Shown in pieces: positions 9,417 through 17,867 of a stretch of 64,000 nucleotides of DNA. The notes beneath the pieces are model-generated. The model searched no databases. It was not told the origin of the DNA and saw only the letters and a program-made list of their open reading frames with translations. Position numbers and translations under genes: made by a program. Source of the stretch: Pseudomonas laurylsulfativorans. Lineage in GTDB: Bacteria > Pseudomonadota > Gammaproteobacteria > Pseudomonadales > Pseudomonadaceae. Location: the NCBI RefSeq assembly GCF_002906155.1, contig NZ_MUJK01000005.1, positions 248,001-312,000 on the forward strand, written 5' to 3'. Positions within the stretch are counted from its first letter, which is position 1, and each line of letters opens with the position of its first letter.

Positions 9417-9450
9417 ACCCTAGCGATCCTGTATGACAGAAAGATGACAG
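9417..9450 (-). promoter_or_regulatory. Pho box and -10 element of pstC
   Basis: On the minus strand CTGTCATCTTTCTGTCAT (9450-9433) is a consensus PhoB site of two 7-mers spaced by 4. Ten bases downstream is TAGGGT (9422-9417), the position expected for the -10 of a PhoB-activated promoter. The element gives pstC its own phosphate-starvation promoter in addition to the one before pstS. Confidence 0.9.
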
Positions 9451-9511
9451 TGCAGTGACGCAACAAATCCGCCGCCAGCGGTCACTGGCAGTGGATAGAG
9501 AATTTGGGGGT

Positions 9512-9598
9512 TGTAGGAGCCGGCTTGCTGGCGATGCAGTCGATTCCATTCGACAGTTTCACCGCGGTGATGCCATCGCCGGCAAGCCGGCTCCTACA
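9512..9598. repeat. REP doublet between pstS and pstC
   Basis: Inverted copies of TGTAGGAGCCGGCTTGCTGG and its complement (same family as 5343-5429) lie just after the pstS stop codon on the minus strand. They probably stabilise the abundant pstS mRNA 3' end; that role is inferred from REPs elsewhere. Confidence 0.88.
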
Positions 9599-9628
9599 GA
9601 GTTCGGGGATTAACCCGGACTCAATTTG

Positions 9629-10630
9629 TTACTTTTTTGCGACTTCAGCGCCGCCTTCCGCCAGACCCAGGTCAGCCAGAGCTTTGGCAGCTACTTTGGC
9701 CGGCAGTGGGATGTAGCCGTCTTTCACTACAACTTCCTGGCCCTGTTTCGACAGAACCAGCTTCACGAACTCGGCTTCCAGCGGGGCCAGAGGCTTGTTC
9801 GGGGCTTTGTTGACGTACACGTACAGGAAGCGCGACAGCGGGTACTTGCCATTCAGGGCGTTTTCTTCGGTGTCTTCGATGAAGTCCTGGCTGCCTTTCT
9901 TGGCCAGGGCCACAGTCTTCACGCTAGCGGTCTTGTAACCGATGCCCGAGTAACCGATGCCGTTCAGCGAGGAGCTGATCGACTGCACGACGGAAGCCGA
10001 ACCTGGTTGCTCGTTCACGTTAGGCTTGTAGTCGCCTTTGCACAGGGCTTCTTCCTTGAAGTAGCCGTAGGTGCCGGATACCGAGTTACGACCGAACAAT
10101 TGAACCGGCTTGTTGGCCAGGTCACCGGTCACGCCCAGGTCGCCCCAGGTTTTCACGTCGGCTTTAGCGCCGCACAGACGAGTGGACGAGAAGATCGCGT
10201 CGACCTGTTCCATGGTCAGGTGCTGGATCGGGTTGTCCTTGTGTACGAAGACAGCCAGGGCGTCCACGGCAACCGGGATAGCGGTTGGCTTGTAGCCGTA
10301 CTTCTGCTCAAAGGCAGCCAGCTCGGTGTCCTTCATCTTGCGGCTCATCGGGCCCAGGTTGGAGGTGCCTTCAGTCAGCGCAGGTGGCGCAGTGGCGGAG
10401 CCAGCGGCCTGAATCTGGATGTTTACGTTCGGGTATTCTTTTTTGTAGTTCTCAGCCCAGAGGGTCATGAGGTTGGCCAAGGTATCGGAACCAACGCTGG
10501 ACAGGTTGCCCGACACACCAGTGGTCTTGGTGTAGCTCGGGATAGCAGGGTCAACAGCGGCAACCGCGTTGGCAGTCGCAACGCCAGCAGCGACAAAAGT
10601 CATTGCCGCCATCAAACGCTTCAGTTTCAT
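9629..10630 (-). CDS. pstS: Periplasmic phosphate-binding protein PstS
   Basis: PstS captures phosphate in the periplasm and delivers it to PstCA. The 333-residue protein begins with a Sec signal peptide (cleavage near ANAVAA, about residue 25). The mature part has the PstS/SphX-type binding fold, with phosphate-contacting segments such as VGSDTL, AAGSATAPPALTEG and GRNSVSGTYGYFKEEAL. The ribosome site is AGGAG. It is the first gene of the pst locus, driven by a Pho box at 10708-10725, and is followed by a REP doublet and then pstC, which has its own Pho box. Confidence 0.96.
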   Translation of the reverse strand: MKLKRLMAAMTFVAAGVATANAVAAVDPAIPSYTKTTGVSGNLSSVGSDTLANLMTLWAENYKKEYPNVNIQIQAAGSATAPPALTEGTSNLGPMSRKMKDTELAAFEQKYGYKPTAIPVAVDALAVFVHKDNPIQHLTMEQVDAIFSSTRLCGAKADVKTWGDLGVTGDLANKPVQLFGRNSVSGTYGYFKEEALCKGDYKPNVNEQPGSASVVQSISSSLNGIGYSGIGYKTASVKTVALAKKGSQDFIEDTEENALNGKYPLSRFLYVYVNKAPNKPLAPLEAEFVKLVLSKQGQEVVVKDGYIPLPAKVAAKALADLGLAEGGAEVAKK

Positions 10631-10691
10631 GCCTTACTCCTAGCAGATAGGGTGTGTTATTCGGGGCCAAGTATCAGCAGGCCGTGTGAAC

Positions 10692-10725
10692 ACTCTATGG
10701 CTGAAATATGACAATTGGATGAAAG
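10692..10725 (-). promoter_or_regulatory. Pho box and -10 element of pstS
   Basis: On the minus strand CTTTCATCCAATTGTCAT (10725-10708) matches the PhoB site with one changed base per half. Ten bases further is TAGAGT (10697-10692), giving a predicted start near 10685 and a leader of about 55 nt. The 10-bp spacing and the -10 sequence mirror those at pstC. Confidence 0.88.
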
Positions 10726-10761
10726 GCCAGTATTTGGTTGATGCGGGATAATTCGCGCTGC

Positions 10762-10823
10762 CCTCATCGCCAGCAAGCCGGCTCCTACGGACTTCTGTAG
10801 GAGCCGGCTTGCTGGCGATGAGG
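10762..10823. repeat. REP hairpin (GCCGGCTTGCTGGCGA family), tight doublet
   Basis: Two inverted REP copies face each other with only about 8 bp between them, forming one long hairpin just after the stop codon of the MHS transporter and upstream of the pstS promoter. It may act as a transcription barrier between the two. Confidence 0.88.
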
Positions 10824-10828
10824 CCAAA

Positions 10829-12127
10829 CTAGCGCCCCTTCTTCCAGAGATAAGCCCCCACAAGAATCCCGACCCCACACAGCACCGCCACATAATAGGC
10901 AGGCCCCATCGGACTTTCCTTGAGCAACAAGCTGACGATCATCGGCGTCAGACCACCGAAAATCGCGTAGGCGACGTTGTACGAGAACGACAGGCCGCTG
11001 AAACGCACCACTGGAGGGAAGGCCTTGACCATCACATAGGGCACCGCGCCGATGGTGCCGACCAGCAGACCGGTGAGGGCATACATCGGGAACAGCCAGT
11101 CGGGATGGTCTGCCAGGCTGTGATAGAAGGTCCAGGAACTGGCCAACAGCGCGGTACAGCCGATCACGAAGACTCGCCCCGCACCGAAGCGATCGGCCAG
11201 TGCGCCAGCGATGATGCAGCCAAAACTCAGGAACACGATCGCCACGCTGTTCGCCTGCAGGGACGTGGTTGGCGAGAAGTGATAGACCGTCTGCAACACT
11301 GTCGGGGTCATCAGGATCAGCACCACGATGGCGGCCGACAACAGCCAGGTCAGCAGCATCGAAATGGCAATCGCGCCACGATGGTCACGCAGCACCGCCC
11401 GCAGCGGCACCTCTTCGGCCAGGGCCTTGCGCTGTTGCAGTTCGGCGAAAACTGGAGTTTCGTGCAGCCAGCGACGCAGGTACACCGAGAACAAACCGAA
11501 CACACCACCCAGCAGGAACGGGATCCGCCAGGCGTAATCCGCCACTTCAACCGGGGTGTACAGGCTGTTGATCGCCGTAGCGACCAGAGAGCCCAGCAAG
11601 ATGCCCGCCGTCAGGCCGCTGGTCAGGGTGCCGCAGGCGTAGCCGACATGCCGCTGCGGCACGTGTTCGGAAACAAAGACCCACGCCCCCGGTACTTCAC
11701 CGCCAATGGCGGCGCCCTGGATCACTCGCATCAACAGCAGCAGGATCGGCGCCCACATGCCGATCTGCGCATAGGTCGGCAGCAAACCCATGATCAGGGT
11801 CGGCACCGCCATCATGAAAATGCTCAGGGTGAACATTTTCTTGCGTCCCAGCAGGTCGCCGAAGTGCGCCATCACGATGCCGCCCAGCGGGCGTGCGAGG
11901 TAGCCGGCGGCGAAGATGCCGAAGGTCTGCATCAGGCGTAGCCATTCAGGCATGTCCGCCGGGAAAAACAGCTTGCCCACCACCGTGGCGAAGAACACGA
12001 AAATGATGAAATCGTAGAACTCCAGCGCGCCACCCAGGGCAGACAGCGAAAGAGTCTTGTAGTCGTTGCGGGTCAACGGACGTGCGGGCTGGTCTGGCTG
12101 CGCGATGCTCGAGGGCGCTGTGGTCAT
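10829..12127 (-). CDS. MFS transporter, metabolite:H+ symporter (MHS) subfamily
   Basis: This is an inner-membrane secondary transporter of 432 residues with twelve predicted membrane segments. The MHS-type loop 2-3 motif reads ARPLGGIVMAHFGDLLGRKKMF, as in citrate, proline/betaine and dicarboxylate symporters; the substrate is not deducible. I chose the ATG at 12127 (MTTAPSSIAQ) rather than longer in-frame starts, whose extra residues do not look like coding sequence. A REP hairpin follows the stop codon. The gene sits next to pst, as PA5370 does in P. aeruginosa (from memory), but phosphate as substrate has no support here. Confidence 0.85.
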   Translation of the reverse strand: MTTAPSSIAQPDQPARPLTRNDYKTLSLSALGGALEFYDFIIFVFFATVVGKLFFPADMPEWLRLMQTFGIFAAGYLARPLGGIVMAHFGDLLGRKKMFTLSIFMMAVPTLIMGLLPTYAQIGMWAPILLLLMRVIQGAAIGGEVPGAWVFVSEHVPQRHVGYACGTLTSGLTAGILLGSLVATAINSLYTPVEVADYAWRIPFLLGGVFGLFSVYLRRWLHETPVFAELQQRKALAEEVPLRAVLRDHRGAIAISMLLTWLLSAAIVVLILMTPTVLQTVYHFSPTTSLQANSVAIVFLSFGCIIAGALADRFGAGRVFVIGCTALLASSWTFYHSLADHPDWLFPMYALTGLLVGTIGAVPYVMVKAFPPVVRFSGLSFSYNVAYAIFGGLTPMIVSLLLKESPMGPAYYVAVLCGVGILVGAYLWKKGR

Positions 12128-12491
12128 GGCAAGGGCTTCTCTTATAGTCGGATCTGCAACCTCAACAACGCTGGCGGAGGTTTGGGCAGGTCCGGCACGA
12201 TAGCAAATTGTTCGAAAAAGCACATAGAGGTGCATTTTTGACAGTCAAAATGAGAACCGGACGGTCGTCGCGGAGTCTACCGACCGATATACTCGCAGCC
12301 TTGCTCCGGTTTTTCAGGGGTTGCTGTGCGAAAACGCCTGTCAGGTTCATAGGCGATTTCGCAGAGTTTCCCTTTAGGCGCCTGATGGAAAACGTGACGA
12401 ACGTTGTATGTTCGGTGTTGAATCGTTTTTCCCGAAGACGGCTACCACCTGCAATACCAACGAAGAGTCACGGGTCAGAGGCACCCCCGGC
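12128..12491. other. Divergent intergenic region, MFS transporter and thioesterase
   Basis: These 364 bases separate two divergently transcribed genes and should hold both promoters. Short open frames occur but have no ribosome site or recognisable product. No clear operator or RNA structure was seen. Confidence 0.6.
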
Positions 12492-12896
12492 ATGATAGAG
12501 CTCGAACAAGAAGATCCGATCCCGCAAGGCGACCTGGCCCTGCAAATCACCGCGCTCCCTCGCGAAACCAACGGCTTTGGCGATATTTTCGGCGGCTGGC
12601 TGGTGGCGCAGATGGACTTGGCAGGCACCGCGATGGCCAGCAAGGTCGCCGGCGGGCGCGTTGCCACCGTTGCGATCGACCGTATGGCGTTTCTGGTTCC
12701 GGTGGCGGTGGGCGCTCAGCTTTCCTTTTATACACAGGCCCTGGAAATCGGCCGCAGCTCGATCAAGATGATGGTCGAGGTCTGGAGCGACGATCCACTG
12801 TCCAGCGAGTGGCGTAAAGTCACCGAAGCGGTCTTTGTGTTCGTTGCCATCGACGGCAGCGGCCGCACCCGCTCGGTTCCGCCCAGGGCTCGATAA
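12492..12896 (+). CDS. Acyl-CoA thioesterase, YciA-like hotdog protein
   Basis: The protein is predicted to hydrolyse acyl-CoA to free acid and CoA in the cytoplasm. The 134-residue single hotdog domain has the family pattern NGFGDIFGGWLVAQMDLAGTAMA, where the central helix carries the catalytic Asp, followed by GRVATVAIDRMAFLVPV. The start at 12492 (MIELEQEDP) fits the family; the longer frame from 12408 adds unconserved residues. It is monocistronic. A second thioesterase of the same class lies at 58689-59171. Substrate chain length cannot be read from the sequence. Confidence 0.88.
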   Translation: MIELEQEDPIPQGDLALQITALPRETNGFGDIFGGWLVAQMDLAGTAMASKVAGGRVATVAIDRMAFLVPVAVGAQLSFYTQALEIGRSSIKMMVEVWSDDPLSSEWRKVTEAVFVFVAIDGSGRTRSVPPRAR

Positions 12897-12964
12897 AGAG
12901 CTTCTAAACCTGGTAGCCGTTTTGCGGTCGATAGTCGTCCACGTTAATGATCGAGAGCTGTCCC

Positions 12965-13864
12965 ATGAACACGCCCAATGTTGAAGCCGTAAAACTGGAT
13001 GAACTGAACTGCTGGCGCATCCGCCACGGTCAGGCCGAATTACTGGTGGCCCAGCAAGGCGCGCACATCCTCAGCTATCAATTGGCAGGCCAGCCGCCGC
13101 TGATCTGGCTCAACGACGAGGCCGTATTCAAGACCGGCAAGAGCATCCGTGCCGGCGTGCCGGTGTGCTGGCCGTGGTTCGGCGTGTTTGACCGCAATCC
13201 GCAAAGCGTTCAGGCGATGCGCGTCAGCAAAGAAGCGCCGTCGGCTCACGGCTTCGTGCGAGCGATGGATTGGGAGCTGGGCGGCATCGAAGCCGAAGGC
13301 GAAAGCCTGAAGGTTGAATTCCTCCTGCCCTACCCCGAAGGCGGCTTTCCCGGCTGGCCGCACCAGGTGGATTTGAAGCTGAGCATTCGCCTCGACGAGC
13401 AATTGCACATCCACCTGACCAGCCACAACCAGGGCGCTGATGCCGTCAGCATCAGCCAGGCACTGCACAGTTACTTTGCCGTCAGCGATGTGCGCGACGT
13501 GCATGTCGAAGGCGTGGATGGCCTCAACTACATCGAAACCCTGGATAACTGGAAAACCGTCACCCAGACTGGTGACCTGCGTTTTACCGGCGAAACCGAT
13601 CGCATCTACCTCGACGCCCCGCCACAGTTAAGCATCGTCGATCCGGCCTGGGAACGGCGCATCGTACTGACCAGCTGTGGATCGCGTACGGCGGTGATCT
13701 GGAACCCGTGGATCGACCGCGCCGCTGCGTTCAGCGACATGGCCGACAACGGCTGGCAGCGCATGCTGTGCATCGAGACGGCGAACGTGATGGGCGATGT
13801 GGTGAGCCTGGCACCGGGCGCCAGCCATACGCTGGGTGTGAGCATCGCCAGCAAATCGCTCTAA
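12965..13864 (+). CDS. D-hexose-6-phosphate mutarotase (aldose-1-epimerase-like, YeaD family)
   Basis: The family interconverts alpha and beta anomers of hexose 6-phosphates. The 299 residues have the galactose-mutarotase beta-sandwich pattern: SIRAGVPVCWPWFG near residue 60, AHGFVRAMDW with a conserved His near 95, ALHSYFAVSD with the second His near 165, and VIWNPWIDRAAAFSDMADNGWQRMLCIETANV with the catalytic Glu near 270. The ATG at 12965 gives a family-length N terminus; a start at 12947 would add six residues. It runs co-directionally with, but 68 nt from, the thioesterase gene. Confidence 0.88.
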   Translation: MNTPNVEAVKLDELNCWRIRHGQAELLVAQQGAHILSYQLAGQPPLIWLNDEAVFKTGKSIRAGVPVCWPWFGVFDRNPQSVQAMRVSKEAPSAHGFVRAMDWELGGIEAEGESLKVEFLLPYPEGGFPGWPHQVDLKLSIRLDEQLHIHLTSHNQGADAVSISQALHSYFAVSDVRDVHVEGVDGLNYIETLDNWKTVTQTGDLRFTGETDRIYLDAPPQLSIVDPAWERRIVLTSCGSRTAVIWNPWIDRAAAFSDMADNGWQRMLCIETANVMGDVVSLAPGASHTLGVSIASKSL

Positions 13865-13901
13865 CCCACAGGTTTTTTGTGCCAATCCATTTGGCAGCGC
13901 G

Positions 13902-14438
13902 CTACAAATCCGACTCTTTCACCACCCGCACCTTCTCCGCATCCAGCGCATATGCTGCATCGGCCAGGTCGTTACTGACCTTTTCGACTTTCAGCGTGCC
14001 GGTGACCCACAGCGGCGTATAGATATCGTTGAGCTTCAGGCCTTTTGGATAGCGCACCAGCACCAGCTGGTTGGGCGGCGGGGGCGGCACGTGGATGCAG
14101 GCGCCCGGGTAAGGCACCAGGAAGAACAAGGTACTGCGGCCCTTGGCGTCTGACTCCAGCGGCACCGGGTAACCGCCAATGCGGATATTCCTGTCGTTCA
14201 TCGATGCAACGGTCTTGGTCGAGTACATCACCGCCGGCAAGCCTTTGGCCTGCTTCATCCCACCCTTGTCGGTGAAAGTGCCATTGGCCTCAGGGGAGTT
14301 GTGGTCGATTTCAGGCATGGCCTCGAGGGCCTTCTGGTCCGACTTGGGCATCAATTCGAGCCAGTCGGTTTCCGGCAGCTCGCCAGCATGGGCAAGGCCC
14401 GAACCCAATAAAACAAGAGTCAACAAAAGACGGCGCAT
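13902..14438 (-). CDS. Exported DUF3299 protein
   Basis: A 178-residue protein with a Sec signal peptide (residues 1-18, cleavage after LAHA). The mature domain matches DUF3299 proteins as I remember them: GGYPVPLE, then FFLVPYPGACIHVPPPPPNQLVLV with a single cysteine next to His, and a C-terminal TPLWVTGTLKVEK. Its role is unknown; family members are often near ABC exporter genes, which is not the case here. It is transcribed alone on the minus strand between a convergent mutarotase gene and the YeaQ-like gene. Confidence 0.82.
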   Translation of the reverse strand: MRRLLLTLVLLGSGLAHAGELPETDWLELMPKSDQKALEAMPEIDHNSPEANGTFTDKGGMKQAKGLPAVMYSTKTVASMNDRNIRIGGYPVPLESDAKGRSTLFFLVPYPGACIHVPPPPPNQLVLVRYPKGLKLNDIYTPLWVTGTLKVEKVSNDLADAAYALDAEKVRVVKESDL

Positions 14439-14525
14439 GAAGGTGCTCGGTAAAGGGAGGAACAGGAAACGCCGAGCATTCTAGCCCTCCCGGCCGCTTT
14501 GGCGGAGAGGGCGTTGTCATCTGGA

Positions 14526-14771
14526 TCAGTTCTTTTTGATCAGTCCGTAGATCACCAACAATACAACCGCGCCCACCAGCGCACCGACGAAGCCGGCGCC
14601 TTGACCGGCCTGATAGATGCCCAGTGCCTGACCGCCATAGGTAGCCGCCAGCGAACCGCCAATACCGAGCAGGATCGTCATGATCCAGCCCATGCTGTCA
14701 TCGCCCGGTTTCAGGAACCGCGCCAGCAAGCCGACGATCAAACCGATAAAGATGGTTCCGATAATTCCCAT
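14526..14771 (-). CDS. GlsB/YeaQ/YmgE-family small membrane protein
   Basis: An 81-residue inner-membrane protein with three hydrophobic segments and the Gly-rich pattern of transglycosylase-associated/YeaQ proteins (GLIVGLLARFLKPGDD, then WIMTILLGIGGSLAATYGGQALG). Relatives are stress-induced and their biochemical function is not settled. It is monocistronic. Confidence 0.9.
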   Translation of the reverse strand: MGIIGTIFIGLIVGLLARFLKPGDDSMGWIMTILLGIGGSLAATYGGQALGIYQAGQGAGFVGALVGAVVLLVIYGLIKKN

Positions 14772-14877
14772 GGCATTCCCCTCTCAATGAAGTAGCTAGT
14801 TGAAAGCCTAGTCAGACTTTCGCAACCTGCCATGAGAGAACGGCGCAACCCGAAGGTTCCGCCGTTGCCAGATAAAA

Positions 14878-15960
14878 CTATTCGGCGATGAGCGCTTCAA
14901 CCTTGAGGATCTGCGCCGCCAGGGTCTCGCGATCTGCACAGCGAAGGTTCGCATGACCGACCTTGCGGCCGACCTTGAACGCCTTGCCATAGTGATGCAG
15001 GTGGCAATCGGCGATGTTCAGGACCTTTTCGGCGTCCGGCACTTTGCCAATGAAGTTGAGCATCGCGCTTTCGCCGACCTTGGCCGTCGAACCCAACGGC
15101 AGACCGGCAACCGCCCGCAGGTGGTTTTCGAACTGGCTGCACTCGGCGCCTTCAGTGGTCCAGTGTCCGGAGTTGTGCACGCGCGGGGCAATTTCGTTGG
15201 CCTTGAGGCCACCGTCGACCTCAAAGAACTCGAACGCCATCACACCGACGTAATCCAGCTGCTTGAGCACACGGCTGGAGTAGTCCTCTGCCAAGGCTTG
15301 CAACGGGTGATCGGTGCTGGCCACCGAGAGCTTGAGGATGCCGCTGTCGTGGGTGTTGTGCACCAGCGGATAGAAGCGGGTTTCACCGTCGCGAGCACGC
15401 ACGGCGATCAGCGAGACCTCACCGGTGAACGGCACGAAGCCTTCCAGCAGGCAGGCCACGCTGCCCAGCTCGGCGAAGGTGCCGACCACATCTTCAGGGG
15501 TACGCAGGACTTTCTGGCCCTTGCCGTCGTAACCCAGGGTTCGGGTCTTGAGCACTGCCGGCAGGCCAATGGAAGCCACGGCGGCATCGAGGTCGGCCTG
15601 GGACTGGATATCGGCGAACGCCGGTGTAGGAATCCCCAGGTCCTTGAACATGCTCTTCTCGAACCAGCGATCGCGGGCGATGCGCAGAGCTTCGGCGCTC
15701 GGGTAGACCGGAACGAATTGCGACAGGAACGCAACGGTTTCCGCCGGAACGCTTTCGAACTCGAAGGTCACCAGATCGACTTCATCGGCCAGTTGACGCA
15801 GGTGATCCTGATCGCCGTAATCGGCTCGCAGGTGTTCGCCCAACGCGGCTGCGCAAGCATCCGGCGCAGGGTCCAGGAAAGCGAAGTTCATGCCCAGCGG
15901 AGTACCCGCCAGCGCCAACATGCGACCCAGTTGGCCGCCACCGATTACACCGATCTTCAT
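14878..15960 (-). CDS. purK: 5-(carboxyamino)imidazole ribonucleotide synthase PurK
   Basis: PurK uses ATP and bicarbonate to convert AIR to N5-CAIR in purine synthesis. The 360-residue ATP-grasp protein begins MKIGVIGGGQLGRML with the nucleotide-fold glycine loop; the central ATP-grasp part includes AVLKTRTLGYDGKGQ and EVSLIAVRARDGE, and ANEIAPRVHNSGHWT lies near the active site. The ATG at 15960 gives the conserved start. It lies 11 nt after the purE stop codon, so purE and purK form an operon. Confidence 0.97.
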   Translation of the reverse strand: MKIGVIGGGQLGRMLALAGTPLGMNFAFLDPAPDACAAALGEHLRADYGDQDHLRQLADEVDLVTFEFESVPAETVAFLSQFVPVYPSAEALRIARDRWFEKSMFKDLGIPTPAFADIQSQADLDAAVASIGLPAVLKTRTLGYDGKGQKVLRTPEDVVGTFAELGSVACLLEGFVPFTGEVSLIAVRARDGETRFYPLVHNTHDSGILKLSVASTDHPLQALAEDYSSRVLKQLDYVGVMAFEFFEVDGGLKANEIAPRVHNSGHWTTEGAECSQFENHLRAVAGLPLGSTAKVGESAMLNFIGKVPDAEKVLNIADCHLHHYGKAFKVGRKVGHANLRCADRETLAAQILKVEALIAE

Positions 15961-15971
15961 CGTCAACAACC

Positions 15972-16463
15972 TCAGGCGATGCGTGGGTCTGGATTTTCCA
16001 GGACGCTGTCTGTCTGTTCAGCACGGAAGGTTTTCAGCACCGTGTGGAACTGCGGGTGCTTGGCGCCAAGGATACTTGCCGACAGCAGCGCTGCGTTGAT
16101 CGCACCGGCCTTGCCGATGGCCAGAGTGGCAACCGGAATGCCTGCTGGCATCTGCACAATGGAAAGCAGGGAATCAACACCCGAAAGCATTGCCGACTGC
16201 ACCGGTACGCCCAGCACCGGCAGGTGGGTCTTGGCCGCACACATGCCAGGCAAGTGGGCTGCGCCGCCGGCACCGGCGATGATCACCTCGATGCCACGCG
16301 CTTCCGCTTCTTCAGCGTACTGGAACAGCAGGTCCGGGGTGCGGTGGGCAGAAACCACTTTCACCTCGTAAGGGATGCCGAGCTTTTCCAGCATATCGGC
16401 GGTGTGGCTAAGGGTGGACCAATCGGACTTGGAGCCCATGATCACGCCAACCAATGCACTCAT
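15972..16463 (-). CDS. purE: N5-CAIR mutase PurE (class I)
   Basis: PurE converts N5-CAIR to CAIR. The 163-residue protein has the class I landmarks GVIMGSKSDW (residues 6-15), VSAHRTPD with the catalytic His, and AGAGGAAHLPGM. Translation starts at 16463 after an AGAGG-type site. It heads the purEK operon. A hairpin followed by a T-run stands about 40 nt upstream of the start codon, which suggests attenuation or insulation from upstream transcription. Confidence 0.97.
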   Translation of the reverse strand: MSALVGVIMGSKSDWSTLSHTADMLEKLGIPYEVKVVSAHRTPDLLFQYAEEAEARGIEVIIAGAGGAAHLPGMCAAKTHLPVLGVPVQSAMLSGVDSLLSIVQMPAGIPVATLAIGKAGAINAALLSASILGAKHPQFHTVLKTFRAEQTDSVLENPDPRIA

Positions 16464-16769
16464 CGTCGTGCCTCTTCTCTCTGGGCGCCCGCAGGCGCAT
16501 CAAAAAACAACAAGCCACGCAGGATGCGTGGCTTGATTGTACGAATTATGGCCGGTCGTAACCGGCCGAAGGCCGCGCAGTATACCTCAAAGAAGCAGAT
16601 AAACAGCCCCCGTGGCGACCATCTGTCATACGGCGCAAAGCGCCGGTTTTATTGACCGCAAGGTCAATCAAATCCACCCGAAATCCCCGTAGGAGCCGGC
16701 TTGCTGGCGAACCAGGCGACGGGGCGTGTCAGGCAGACCGGCGGCGTCTGGATCGCCAGCAGCCGGCTC
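16464..16769. other. Intergenic region upstream of purE
   Basis: These 306 bases hold the purE leader hairpins described separately, a -10-like TATACT on the minus strand and most of a REP doublet. No gene was seen. Confidence 0.7.
16502..16535 (-). terminator. Hairpin and T-run in the purE leader (attenuator or upstream terminator)
   Basis: On the minus strand CAAGCCACGC-ATCCT-GCGTGGCTTG forms a perfect 10-bp stem followed by TTGTTTTTTG. It ends about 38 nt before the purE start. A TATACT -10-like element (16584-16579) and a 7-bp hairpin (16567-16550) lie upstream of it, so the terminator may sit inside the purE transcript. Confidence 0.8.
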
Positions 16770-16774
16770 CTACA
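16689..16774. repeat. REP doublet overlapping the LysR gene end
   Basis: Inverted copies of GTAGGAGCCGGCTTGCTGGCG lie about 40 bp apart. The right copy covers the last bases and stop codon of the LysR gene on the minus strand. Confidence 0.85.
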
Positions 16775-17687
16775 GTCCTGTAGGCGTTTGGGCTGCGCCG
16801 CCTTCAAGTTTGCGCCACAACAACCGCACGTTCGCCTTGCGCACCAACGCACAGCGATACAGGCGAATTTCCAGCGGCACATGCCATTGCGGGCCGCCGC
16901 AGACCACCAACTCACCACGCGCCAGTTCGGCGCGCACGCTCAATTGCGGCACCCAGGCGATGCCCAGTCCCTCCAGGGCCATGCTTTTCAGGCTGTCGGC
17001 CATGGCGGTTTCATAGATAGTGGTGAAGCGCAGTGCCCGTTGACGCAGCAGCATGTTCACCGAACGGCCAAGAAACGCGCCGGCGCTGTAGGCCAGCAGC
17101 GGCACGCTGGCCTCACCTTCCAGGTCGAACAACGGCTTGCCGTCGGCATCGGCGGCGCACACCGGCAGCATTTCGGTGTGGCCAAGGTGTAGCGAGGGGA
17201 AAATTTCCGGGTCCATCTGCATCGCCGCGTCCGGGTCGTAGAACGCGAGCATCAGATCGCAGCCGCCTTCACGCAGCGCATGCACCGCGTCGCCGACGTT
17301 GGTCGCCACCAGCCGCGTGGCGATGTTCAAGCCTTCGTTGCGCAACTGCGCGATCCAGCGCGGAAAAAAACCCAGCGCCAGGGAGTGCGCGGCAGCGACC
17401 TGCATCACTTCGCCCTGTCCGCCTTCCAGGTGATGCAGATGGCGCAACACTTCGCCGAGCTGCTCGACCACAGTGCGTGCCGTGACCAGAAACAATTGTC
17501 CCGCCGCCGTCAGTTCGATCGGTGTGCGCGAGCGGTTGACCAGCGTCAGCCCCAGTGCCGCCTCCAGGCTGCGGATTCGCCGGCTGAACGCCGGCTGCGT
17601 CACAAAGCGTCGTTCCGCTGCCTGGGAGAAGCTGCGGGTGGCGGCCAGGGCACTGAAGTCCTCCAGCCATTTGCTTTCCAGATTCAT
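16770..17687 (-). CDS. LysR-family transcriptional regulator divergent from aspA
   Basis: A 305-residue LysR regulator. The helix-turn-helix lies at about residues 5-62 (FSALAATRSFSQAAERRFVTQPAFSRRIRSLE) and a periplasmic-binding-protein-like effector domain follows. The ATG at 17687 has a GGAGG ribosome site. Its divergent position next to aspA suggests control of aspartate/asparagine use, but the effector is unknown. The last codons lie in a REP copy. Confidence 0.9.
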   Translation of the reverse strand: MNLESKWLEDFSALAATRSFSQAAERRFVTQPAFSRRIRSLEAALGLTLVNRSRTPIELTAAGQLFLVTARTVVEQLGEVLRHLHHLEGGQGEVMQVAAAHSLALGFFPRWIAQLRNEGLNIATRLVATNVGDAVHALREGGCDLMLAFYDPDAAMQMDPEIFPSLHLGHTEMLPVCAADADGKPLFDLEGEASVPLLAYSAGAFLGRSVNMLLRQRALRFTTIYETAMADSLKSMALEGLGIAWVPQLSVRAELARGELVVCGGPQWHVPLEIRLYRCALVRKANVRLLWRKLEGGAAQTPTGL

Positions 17688-17867
17688 CACGTCCTCCCGG
17701 ACACGCACCAATTTAGGTCACACGCTCGCCGTCAGGCCGGCGTCACACGGGCATTATGCCGAATGTGCATAGCCTAGTGTTTAACAGCATTGGCCCAAAA
17801 TTCTGCACAAGCCTAGCATTCACAACGTTCCGGCACAGACCGGGTCCATATTGAGATGATTTCTATC

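Noticed and set aside
12208..12495. A 95-codon open frame in the gap before the thioesterase gene
   Set aside because: No ribosome site, atypical composition, and it would cover the divergent promoter region.
16464..16600. ZTP or purine riboswitch in the purE leader
   Set aside because: The conserved cores of these riboswitches were not found; only generic hairpins are visible.
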